Shown here piece by piece: positions 1 to 5,656 of a stretch of 5,782 nucleotides of DNA. The stretch's first letter is position 1, and the number at the start of each line of letters is the position of its first letter. A program made the position numbers and the translations under genes. Source of the DNA: Methanobacteriota archaeon (GTDB lineage: Archaea; Halobacteriota; Methanosarcinia; Methanosarcinales; Methanosarcinaceae); contig JAUPKV010000530.1 in assembly GCA_030837265.1 (NCBI GenBank), positions 1 to 5,782 of the forward strand, read 5' to 3'. The notes beneath the pieces are model-generated. The model saw nothing but the letters and a program-made list of their open reading frames with translations, made no database searches and was not told where the DNA came from.

Positions 1-626
1 AAGTATCGCACACTCTAAAATTAAAGGTCTTGGTCGCAGAAACTTGCACTAACAACTGTCAAATCCAGTTATTCTAAGTCTTGCGATAGATGTTTTGTGT
101 AAAACAACTACCAACCAGAATTAACCGAACCGACAAAAATCCTCGTCAGACAGGAAAAAACTCCTGGCTCCATTTTCAATGAGTAGTAATTCTGCATTTA
201 ACATGCAGGAATATATACATACGCATTCATAGCATATAAAGATGTCGATTTCTTTTTTTGGCAAAAAAGATTTAATCTTAAACTATGAAAATAACCATCC
301 GATATGTTTAACCGAATACCGGAGGGGAATTAATATACACCAATTTTAATATATAAGCCTTTCCCTATAGGAACGGTTGGGTAAAAACATATTTACAATA
401 AAATGATATCTGCCTGCTTATATTCCTTAAATTTTACCATCAAATAGATATTCGAGATAATTTGCACTTATTTTGCTCTTTAATACTCAAGTAACAAGTT
501 TGATAATACTATCTACCATACATTACTGAGAAAAAAATAAAAAGAAGTTCGTAGTAGAAGAAGGAAAGCGTAGCATTAAAATAATAGCAATAAATTGAAA
601 GCTGCGTGGACAATAACATTAAAGCC

Positions 627-642
627 CGAAAAAGAATATATA
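627..642 (+). promoter_or_regulatory. Probable BRE/TATA promoter of the aIF1A-rio1-dim2 operon
   Basis: A purine-rich CCGAAAAAG block, which resembles a TFB recognition element, runs directly into AATATATA at 635-642, which resembles a TATA box. With the usual archaeal spacing of about 25 bases, transcription would start near 663-668. That leaves an A-rich leader of about 45 bases before the proposed CTG start at 711. This is the best match in the region, but AT-rich DNA gives many TATA-like sequences, so the call is moderate. Confidence 0.45.
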
Positions 643-699
643 GGGATACTTGAGGGTTAAAAAATAAAAAACAAATAATAATTACAAATTACATATAAT

Positions 700-704
700 G
701 AGGT
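700..704 (+). promoter_or_regulatory. Shine-Dalgarno sequence that sets the aIF1A start
   Basis: GAGGT, followed by ATCACA, closely resembles the archaeal anti-16S pattern GGAGGTGATC with one G missing. It lies 6 bases before CTG at 711, an ideal spacing. The ATG at 698 overlaps this site and is in another frame that closes after 17 codons, so it is not the start of aIF1A. No ATG, GTG or TTG codon lies in the aIF1A frame between the upstream TGA at 699 and the internal Met codon at 858. Confidence 0.6.
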
Positions 705-710
705 ATCACA

Positions 711-1040
711 CTGGCAGACCTAAAGAAACCTACATCCAAAGCCAAGCCTGAAACGGAAGAAACATTCACAAGAGTACGCACACCCCGAAGAGAAAACAAT
801 GAAATCCTGGCGACAGTAGAAAGCCTCCTTGGCGCAAACCGCTTAAGGCTTCGTTGCATGGATGGAGTGGTTCGCATGGGAAGAATTCCTGGTTCGATGA
901 AGAAAAAAACCTGGATAAGAGAAGGAGATATCGTTATTGTCGTGCCCTGGGATTTCCAGAACGAAAAAGCAGACGTGATCTGGAAGTATACAAGACCGCA
1001 GATAGAATGGCTTGAAAGAAAAGGATACCTGAAAGGATAA
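711..1040 (+). CDS. eif1A: Archaeal translation initiation factor 1A (aIF1A), CTG start
   Basis: This protein is the archaeal counterpart of eIF1A and bacterial IF1. It binds the A site of the small ribosomal subunit and helps initiator tRNA and mRNA assemble. The frame gives 109 residues, the usual length for the family. A basic, flexible N-terminal tail (about 1-28, ending TRVRTPRRE) precedes an S1/IF1-type OB fold (about 30-98). Conserved features include [16 protein letters not shown] at 46-61, the KKKTWI strand at 64-69 and VVPWDFQ at 77-83, followed by the helix around [11 protein letters not shown]. The frame has no ATG before codon 50 (position 858). Starting there would remove the tail and the first strands, so I place the start at CTG 711, six bases after GAGGT. 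It begins the operon with the RIO1 kinase and the KH protein. Identity is very safe; the start codon is inferred. Confidence 0.93.
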   Translation: MADLKKPTSKAKPETEETFTRVRTPRRENNEILATVESLLGANRLRLRCMDGVVRMGRIPGSMKKKTWIREGDIVIVVPWDFQNEKADVIWKYTRPQIEWLERKGYLKG

Positions 1041-1047
1041 CATCGGA

Positions 1048-1824
1048 ATGGACCAAGAAAGAAAAATAAGGCGGATCGATAGCGCAAAAGATCGATCTCG
1101 CGCTAAAGAGAAAGATTCTGAGAGGCTGAAGGTAGAAGAAAATGTATTCGATGCCTCTACCCTTAAACTCCTTTATACCATCGCCAACAAAGGCATAATA
1201 AAGGCAATGGGTGGATCCATCAGTACTGGTAAGGAAGCAAATGTATTCTATGCAGAGGGTCAAGAAAAAGAGCTAGCAGTGAAGATATATAGAATTACCA
1301 GTAGCACTTTCAAAGCTATGGACATCTACATCATGAAGGACCCTCGCTTTACAAACATCCGAAATAACAAGCGAGATATAATTTTTGCATGGACACGCAA
1401 GGAGTTCCAGAATCTTAAACGTGCAAAAAGCGCAGGAGTCCGGGCCCCTGAGCCAATATTTGCCGAGAAAAACATTCTTATCATGGAATTTATGGGAGAA
1501 AAAGGGGTACCTTATCCTCTCTTGAAGGACACCCCCCTTGAAAACGATGAGCCAAAGATTGTTTTTGATACGATCGTCGAATATATGCATCTCCTTTATA
1601 AAGAAGCAAACCTTATACATGCAGATTTGAGCGAATACAACATCCTGATTGACGCAAATAACGTGACTCCCATATTCATTGATATGGGACAGTCTGTGAC
1701 CCTGGAACATCCTAATGCCCGAGAGTTTCTCTACAGGGACGTACATAATATACTCAGGTTCTTCAGTCGCTATGGGATCAAAGACAAACCTGAAGAACTG
1801 CTAACAAAAATACAGGCGGAATAA
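1048..1824 (+). CDS. rio1: RIO1-type atypical serine/threonine kinase/ATPase
   Basis: RIO1 proteins are small atypical kinases that act late in small-subunit maturation, using ATP hydrolysis to release assembly factors from pre-40S or pre-30S particles. Visible motifs in order are the RIO1 nucleotide loop STGKEANVF at 59-67, the ATP-contacting Lys79 in AVKIYR, the hinge region IMEFMG at 145-150, the catalytic loop HADLSEYN at 191-198 (Asp193, Asn198) and the metal-binding IDMGQS at 211-216 (Asp212). STGKEANV and the absence of a long N-terminal winged-helix domain separate it from RIO2. At 258 residues it is complete, with a charged N-terminal tail (about 1-30). The ATG lies 7 bases after the aIF1A stop codon, and AAGGAT at 1033-1038, overlapping that stop, can serve as its ribosome binding site. 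The link to ribosome assembly is strengthened by its neighbours. Confidence 0.95.
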   Translation: MDQERKIRRIDSAKDRSRAKEKDSERLKVEENVFDASTLKLLYTIANKGIIKAMGGSISTGKEANVFYAEGQEKELAVKIYRITSSTFKAMDIYIMKDPRFTNIRNNKRDIIFAWTRKEFQNLKRAKSAGVRAPEPIFAEKNILIMEFMGEKGVPYPLLKDTPLENDEPKIVFDTIVEYMHLLYKEANLIHADLSEYNILIDANNVTPIFIDMGQSVTLEHPNAREFLYRDVHNILRFFSRYGIKDKPEELLTKIQAE

Positions 1825-1825
1825 T

Positions 1826-2374
1826 ATGACCCAGTATGTCAAAATCCCTAAAGAAAGAGTCGGAGTAATTATAGGCCCGAAAGGGGAAACAAAGAAGTTT
1901 ATCGAAGACAAAACCGCATGTCAACTGGATATTGACAGCGAAAGCGGAAAAATAGATGTCACCTGTGAAGGAGATTCGTTAAAAGAATTCAGGATTCTTG
2001 AAACTATTAAAGCAATAGGTAGAGGTTTTAGTCCCGAAAAAGCCCTTGAACTTTTGGAAGACGACATGCTTATGCTTGAGGTTATTGACCTCTCAGATGT
2101 TGCAACTACCCCAAAAGAGCTACAGCGCCTAAAGGGCAGGATTATAGGAAGGAATGGTAGAACCAGAGAGCTTGCAGAAACTCTGATAAATGTTAAGATC
2201 TCAGTGTACGGAAAAACTGTATCTATTCTTGGGCATCCTGAACAAAACACCATAATAAGGACAGCCATAAGGATGCTACTTGACGGAGCTACCCACGGTG
2301 CAGTCTATAAGTTCCTGGAAAAAAAGCATCAAGAGCTTATGCAGTCCCAGCTAGACTCAATTGACTTTTATTGA
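1826..2374 (+). CDS. Two-KH-domain RNA-binding protein, archaeal Dim2/Pno1 (Krr1-like)
   Basis: The 182-residue protein has two KH RNA-binding domains. The first (about 2-65) carries the GxxG loop IIGPKG at 15-20. The second (about 85-160) carries GRIIGRNGRTRE at 104-115, with GRNG at 108-111. The end (about 160-182) is a polar helix. This matches archaeal relatives of eukaryotic Dim2/Pno1, which bind the 3' end of the small-subunit rRNA and guide Nob1 cleavage and late 30S assembly; that role is known for the family and inferred here. The ATG lies one base after the rio1 stop codon, and only a weak GGCGGA (1815-1820) precedes it, so translation is probably coupled to rio1. The clustering of aIF1A, RIO1 and this KH protein recurs in euryarchaea and supports a shared role. 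An exosome-type KH protein is possible but fits less well. Confidence 0.9.
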   Translation: MTQYVKIPKERVGVIIGPKGETKKFIEDKTACQLDIDSESGKIDVTCEGDSLKEFRILETIKAIGRGFSPEKALELLEDDMLMLEVIDLSDVATTPKELQRLKGRIIGRNGRTRELAETLINVKISVYGKTVSILGHPEQNTIIRTAIRMLLDGATHGAVYKFLEKKHQELMQSQLDSIDFY

Positions 2375-2472
2375 GGAGAAGAACCAATCTTGAAGATTCA
2401 CTTGGCTCAATTATTTAGAACAATATTTTCTGTTGCCAGTATAGATAGACTCATGTTCAATCCGATAATTAC

Positions 2473-2508
2473 CTTAAAATCATTTTTGTTAAGCAGTTTT
2501 CTTTTTTA
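2473..2508 (+). terminator. Probable T-rich terminator of the aIF1A-rio1-dim2 operon
   Basis: A weak dyad, CTTAA (2473-2477) with TTAAG (2489-2493), is followed by T tracts at 2497-2500 and 2502-2507, and another T5 lies in the loop. Archaeal RNA polymerase stops mainly at oligo-T on the coding strand. The site is about 100 bases after the KH gene and just before the convergent pyrC gene, where a terminator is expected. Confidence 0.45.
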
Positions 2509-2558
2509 TTAATCTAGAAAATTTCTTAATCCTCAAAATCCTTTTTTCAACTCAAATT

Positions 2559-3947
2559 TTACTCAGTTTCTTCTAATTCTTGTTCTGATTTTTTTCCTAA
2601 ACCTCCAAGGAACTTGCCCCTCCCGGGCCTCGCGTCAATAAACCCTTCAGTCCATATAATCTCACCTCTTGACAACGTATACTGAGGGAAGATTGCGTCC
2701 ATGCCTTCAAAAGGTGTCCAGCCTGCTTTGCTATGCAACATCTCAGCCTTGATAGGGTGAAGAGCGCGGGGGTCCACAATTATAAGATCTGCATCAAAAC
2801 CTACTTCAAGCCTGCCTTTAGCCTGAAGGTCCAGTCCAAAGACTTTTGCCGGATTCCAGCTTGTAAGCATTATCATTTGCGCAATGGGAAGAATATTTTT
2901 CTTGACTGCGGCAAGCATTAAAGGCATAAGAGTCTCGACTCCAGGCACTCCTGATGGAGCAAACATTATATCAGTGTTTTTTTCAGATTCCAGATGAGGA
3001 GCATGATCTGAAGCTACCATATCAATAGTCCCGTCGTTTATCCCATTAACAAGGGCATTAGTACTGCGGTTATCCCTAAGTGGTGGATTCATTTTGCCTA
3101 AAGATCCAAGTTTTTTCCAATCCCGCGTCGAGAGAAATAGATGATGAGGAGTAACTTCGCAGGTAAAAAGAGGTTTTTTATTTTCCTTTCTTGCAAGATA
3201 TTTTCCCTTTCTGATCAGATCTAGAGCTTCTAGAGTGCTTATATGGCAAAAGTGCGACCTAACCTTCAAACTGGAAATCAGCTCGAGAGCCTTTTGAACA
3301 GCAGTTGCCTCGCACTCGTTTGGGCGGACTTTTGAGTGATAGTCAGGAGAAATATATCCTTTTAATAGCCTTTCCAGCTCAATACGCATACTTTCCTCTT
3401 CAGCATGAATGGTTGCAATGGCCCCCAGACTTTGGATCTCGGCGAGAGCTTCCTCAAAAGTCTCTTCGTTGACATTTAATCCGCCTGTTGATTCGGCCAT
3501 GAAGATCTCCCCAAAAGCAGTAACCCCTAATTTCCAGAGCTCACTCAACTTATCTACATTCCCTGCAGTTACACCGCCGTTAATCCCAAAATCGATAATT
3601 GATTTTTTCCTAGCAAGTTTCAGTTTTTGCTCAAGAGAACGCCGATCAGTTGTAGTAGGGATTGTATTAGGCTGATCGATAACAGTTGTGATCCCACCTG
3701 CAGCTGCTGCGCATGAGCCTGTATACCAGTTTTCCTTGCTTGTCATACCAGGTTCCCTGAAATGAACGTGCACATCAATTCCTGCAGGCAGAGTCAGAGC
3801 ACCTTCGGCATTTATAATGATGTCCGAACTCGATACTCTAAGGTCTCTACCAATTCTGGCAACCTTACCTTCCTCGATAATAATGTCTGCAGGTTGAAGA
3901 GAATCGTTATAATAAATCCTAGTGTTTTTGATAAGAATATCAGGCAT
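2559..3947 (-). CDS. pyrC: Dihydroorotase (type I), pyrimidine biosynthesis
   Basis: The enzyme closes N-carbamoyl-L-aspartate to dihydroorotate, the third step of pyrimidine synthesis, in the cytoplasm. The 462-residue protein is complete and a little longer than many relatives. It shows the amidohydrolase metal site: DVHVHFREPG at 59-67 (His60, His62, with substrate-contacting Arg64), Asn94 in DQPNT, His181 in TIHAEE, His235 in FCHIST, and ASDHAPH at 312-318 (Asp314, His318). These include the dihydroorotase-type substrate contacts, which argues against allantoinase or hydantoinase. At the position where many relatives have a carboxylated lysine (F-K-x-F-M) this protein has Glu147 in FGEIFM. 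A charged tail closes the chain. The ATG start gives the typical MPDILIKN opening, but no Shine-Dalgarno sequence precedes it, so the mRNA may be leaderless or nearly so. It converges with the + strand operon and follows phoU in the same direction. Confidence 0.95.
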   Translation of the reverse strand: MPDILIKNTRIYYNDSLQPADIIIEEGKVARIGRDLRVSSSDIIINAEGALTLPAGIDVHVHFREPGMTSKENWYTGSCAAAAGGITTVIDQPNTIPTTTDRRSLEQKLKLARKKSIIDFGINGGVTAGNVDKLSELWKLGVTAFGEIFMAESTGGLNVNEETFEEALAEIQSLGAIATIHAEEESMRIELERLLKGYISPDYHSKVRPNECEATAVQKALELISSLKVRSHFCHISTLEALDLIRKGKYLARKENKKPLFTCEVTPHHLFLSTRDWKKLGSLGKMNPPLRDNRSTNALVNGINDGTIDMVASDHAPHLESEKNTDIMFAPSGVPGVETLMPLMLAAVKKNILPIAQMIMLTSWNPAKVFGLDLQAKGRLEVGFDADLIIVDPRALHPIKAEMLHSKAGWTPFEGMDAIFPQYTLSRGEIIWTEGFIDARPGRGKFLGGLGKKSEQELEETE

Positions 3948-3967
3948 GGGCGTTTATATGTTTATAA

Positions 3968-3987
3968 ATGTACTTAAACCTGTACAT
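3968..3987. promoter_or_regulatory. ATGTAC-N8-GTACAT dyad in the pyrC promoter region
   Basis: A perfect 6-bp inverted repeat, ATGTAC (3968-3973) and GTACAT (3982-3987), is separated by 8 bases. It encloses a TATA-like TTTAAGTA (3971-3978 read on the minus strand). Spacing would place transcription start at or just before the pyrC ATG at 3947. Position and symmetry suggest an operator for a dimeric regulator, but the protein and the signal are unknown. Confidence 0.35.
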
Positions 3988-4052
3988 CTACCGACATCAA
4001 AGAATATCTGAGAAGGGAAAGTAAAAAAGATTTCAGAAGGCACTTATGAACA

Positions 4053-4080
4053 TCGAGATTTGTAATTCGAGATTTGTAAT
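4053..4080. repeat. Perfect tandem duplication of a 14-bp unit
   Basis: The 14-mer TCGAGATTTGTAAT occurs at 4053-4066 and again directly after it at 4067-4080 with no mismatch. It lies between the pyrC promoter region and the phoU terminator, outside any gene. A replication-slippage duplication is the simplest reading; a paired protein-binding site is possible. Confidence 0.85.
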
Positions 4081-4086
4081 AGTTGA

Positions 4087-4136
4087 TTAAAAAATAAAAG
4101 TAAAAGCAAGAATTGAAAAGTAGAAAAAAGTCTACT
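4087..4136 (-). terminator. Probable terminator of the pst-phoU operon
   Basis: Read on the minus strand, a perfect 6-bp stem AGTAGA/TCTACT (4119-4136) with a T-rich six-base loop overlaps the end of phoU. It is followed by several T-rich tracts, including TTTT at 4116-4119 and TTTTTT at 4090-4095. A hairpin followed by oligo-T at the end of the last gene of the operon is what a terminator should look like. Confidence 0.55.
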
Positions 4137-4785
4137 AATTTAGCTTGATCCTGTCGGCGGTAGCAAAATAAACCGCACTCTCACAGATATTAGAGCAGTG
4201 ATCAGCAATCCTCTCAATATATCGAATCAGGAAAAGTAAATATGTGGCTTTGGAAATGATGTTCGTATCTTTTGCCATCATTTCTACCAGCTCAACCCAG
4301 ACTGAGTAAAAGATCCTGTCGACTTCATCGTCTCGAGCTGCTGTTGTTCTTGCAAGTTCTACATCTTGATTTAAAAAAGCCGTTATGGAATTTTCAAGCA
4401 TATCTGCTGCGATATCCGCCATTTTTTTTGTATCTATGAGGGGCTTTATATGGCTGCCTTCGATTTTCCCGGGAATTTTGGCTATATTGATTGACAGTCC
4501 TGCAATTCTTTTGAGATCTGCAGAGATCTTAAGAGAGGATATAACAAGCCGAAGATCGCTCGCCATAGGCTGCTGAAGTGCAAGCAGATCAAATATGGAG
4601 ATCTCAATACCTTCCTCAAGCTTGTATATCTCTGTCTCAGAGGCGAGCACTTTTTCAGCTAACTTAATATCTAAATCTGTAACTGCAATGATTGAGTCCC
4701 TGAACATTAATTCAACCATTTTTCCAAAAGAAAATACAGATTCCTTTAACATATCAAGTTGTCTTAGATATCGTTCACGAACCAT
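4135..4785 (-). CDS. phoU: PhoU, regulator of phosphate transport
   Basis: PhoU is a cytoplasmic, mostly helical protein that restrains Pst-type phosphate uptake and links it to phosphate sensing. The 216-residue length is normal. Two three-helix PhoU repeats are visible, about 7-105 and 115-208. The second keeps the usual metal-binding residues: Asp152 and Asp156 in RDDEVD, and ERIADHCSNI at 191-200. The first retains LLALQQPMASDLR at 67-79 but has Tyr54 where EIxxLE-type sequences usually have Asp, and DLKRIAGLSINIA at 90-102 in place of DLERIGDxAxNIA. The ATG lies 7 bases after the pstB stop codon, and GGTGATT, overlapping that stop, fits the anti-16S pattern. It ends in two consecutive TAG codons. 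Being last in the pst operon agrees with the role. Confidence 0.94.
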   Translation of the reverse strand: MVRERYLRQLDMLKESVFSFGKMVELMFRDSIIAVTDLDIKLAEKVLASETEIYKLEEGIEISIFDLLALQQPMASDLRLVISSLKISADLKRIAGLSINIAKIPGKIEGSHIKPLIDTKKMADIAADMLENSITAFLNQDVELARTTAARDDEVDRIFYSVWVELVEMMAKDTNIISKATYLLFLIRYIERIADHCSNICESAVYFATADRIKLN

Positions 4786-4789
4786 TTTT

Positions 4790-4796
4790 TAATCAC
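4790..4796 (-). promoter_or_regulatory. phoU ribosome binding site overlapping the pstB stop codon
   Basis: On the minus strand GGTGATT includes the pstB TGA stop and ends four bases before the phoU ATG. It matches the GGTGATC part of the anti-16S complement rather than the GGAGG core. The overlap suggests that ribosomes finishing pstB feed phoU translation. Confidence 0.5.
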
Positions 4797-5569
4797 CCAA
4801 ACCTTCCAGTAATGTAATCCTCAGTACTTTTTTCTCGAGGATTATGAAAAATCTGCCTTGTTTGGCCGAACTCGATCAAATCTCCCATAAGGAAAAATCC
4901 CGTATAATCCGATATTCTGGCTGCTTGTTGCATATTATGAGTAACTATAACTATCGTATAATCCTTTTTAAGATTCATTACAAGATCTTCAATTCTCGAT
5001 GTAGAAATAGGATCAAGCGCGCTTGTTGGCTCATCAAAAAGAATTACTTTAGGTTTTACTGCCAGAGTCCTGGCAATACAAAGTCTTTGCTGCTGCCCAC
5101 CGCTCAAGGAGAGGGCAGGGGAATTGAGTCGATCAGAGATTTCATTCCAGAGAACAGCCGAACGAAGAGCATTCTCTACAATACTTTTCAAATCTTTCTT
5201 GTTTGCACCATGAAGCCGAGGCCCGTATGCTATATTGTCATAAATGGACATCGGAAAAGGGTTGGGTTTCTGAAAAACCATACCAACCCGTTTCCGAAGC
5301 TCAACAACATCAACATCTGCTCCATAAATATCTTTACCTTCAATTAAGACGCTACCTTCGATTCTGCAATTTTTGATAAGATCGTTCATCCTGTTTAAAC
5401 AACGGATGAAAGTGGACTTACCGCAACCGGAAGGGCCGATAAGAGCAGTTACGCTATTCTTGGGAATATTCATAGAAATATTCTTTAGAGCTTGCTTTTC
5501 CCCGTACCACAAATTAAGATTTTCAACTTTTATATGAGGCTGAGCTTCTTTTTGAACAGGTTCAGTCAT
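4793..5569 (-). CDS. pstB: Phosphate ABC transporter ATP-binding protein PstB
   Basis: PstB is the membrane-associated ATPase that drives phosphate import through the PstC/PstA channel. All ABC motifs are present in the 258 residues: Walker [10 protein letters not shown] at 45-53, the Q-loop at Gln100 in [19 protein letters not shown], signature LSGGQQQR at 155-162, Walker B VILFDEP at 175-181 with the D-loop SALD at 183-186, and the switch His211 in [14 protein letters not shown]. The FQKPNPFP segment after the Q-loop and the end [18 protein letters not shown] are characteristic of PstB rather than of other importers. GAGGT at 5577-5581 lies 7 bases before the ATG, a good ribosome binding site. 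It follows pstA after an 87-base gap and precedes phoU after 7 bases, the standard pst order. Confidence 0.97.
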   Translation of the reverse strand: MTEPVQKEAQPHIKVENLNLWYGEKQALKNISMNIPKNSVTALIGPSGCGKSTFIRCLNRMNDLIKNCRIEGSVLIEGKDIYGADVDVVELRKRVGMVFQKPNPFPMSIYDNIAYGPRLHGANKKDLKSIVENALRSAVLWNEISDRLNSPALSLSGGQQQRLCIARTLAVKPKVILFDEPTSALDPISTSRIEDLVMNLKKDYTIVIVTHNMQQAARISDYTGFFLMGDLIEFGQTRQIFHNPREKSTEDYITGRFG

Positions 5570-5576
5570 TTGATGT

Positions 5577-5581
5577 ACCTC
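5577..5581 (-). promoter_or_regulatory. pstB ribosome binding site
   Basis: GAGGT on the minus strand sits 7 bases before the ATG of pstB. It supports this ATG, which gives a chain of standard PstB length. Confidence 0.6.
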
Positions 5582-5656
5582 GTTAATATCTATAAGGCTC
5601 TAAAAAATAGTAAATTTGTTTTCACTGATATCCTCATATCTTATCTTTTAACAACA

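Larger units (their letters stand above)
1..710. other. Long AT-rich non-coding stretch upstream of the aIF1A operon
   Basis: About 700 bases carry no convincing gene on either strand. The frames are broken by frequent stops, and the only ATG-started frame I followed (90-182, 30 codons) has no ribosome binding site. Visible structures include an A/T hairpin at 251-270 that overlaps a second dyad at 267-279, a short dyad CAGGA-N6-TCCTG at 151-166, the 8-bp palindrome CCTATAGG at 364-371, and several TATA-like stretches (around 208-216, 331-336, 345-357). A GGAGGGG at 321-327 looks like a Shine-Dalgarno sequence, but no start codon follows at a usable distance. The stretch could hold the 3' region of a gene outside the window, a long leader or a small RNA, but none of these can be established from sequence alone. 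Confidence 0.6.

Noticed and set aside
3..77. Frame open from the left edge to a TAA at 75-77, a possible gene end
   Set aside because: Only 24 codons, with no recognisable motif; it cannot be told from chance.
90..182. Short 30-codon plus-strand frame near the left edge
   Set aside because: It has no ribosome binding site, no recognisable sequence and a length expected by chance.
698..751. ATG at 698 as the aIF1A start or a frameshifted start
   Set aside because: Its frame closes after 17 codons, it overlaps the ribosome binding site and has no site of its own; a CTG start needs no sequencing error.
858..1040. A 60-codon gene starting at the ATG at 858
   Set aside because: It is the C-terminal half of aIF1A; the family match continues upstream in the same frame to the CTG at 711.
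689..1087. Minus-strand open frame of 132 codons opposite aIF1A
   Set aside because: It lies wholly opposite a well-recognised gene, is rich in Ser and Phe, and resembles no family; the same applies to the frames at 843-1043 and 934-1263.
1273..1746. Minus-strand open frame of 157 codons opposite rio1
   Set aside because: It is a shadow of the RIO1 reading frame with unnatural Cys-rich composition. The 115-codon minus frame at 1921-2268 opposite the KH gene is rejected for the same reason.
3409..3675. Plus-strand open frames opposite pyrC and phoU
   Set aside because: The frames at 2733-2921, 3409-3675, 3762-3977, 4385-4576 and 4595-4792 all mirror confident minus-strand genes and show no family features.
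3961..3968. TTTATAAA as the pyrC TATA box
   Set aside because: It lies only 13 bases before the ATG, so transcription would start inside the gene, past the start codon, and no later start codon fits the family.
4844..5347. Plus-strand open frame of 167 codons opposite pstB
   Set aside because: It is antisense to the conserved ABC motifs of PstB and has an implausible composition.
5627..5640. Small dyad GATAT-CCTC-ATATC between pstA and pstB
   Set aside because: A 5-bp A/T-rich stem is expected by chance here, and no T tract follows that would make it a terminator.
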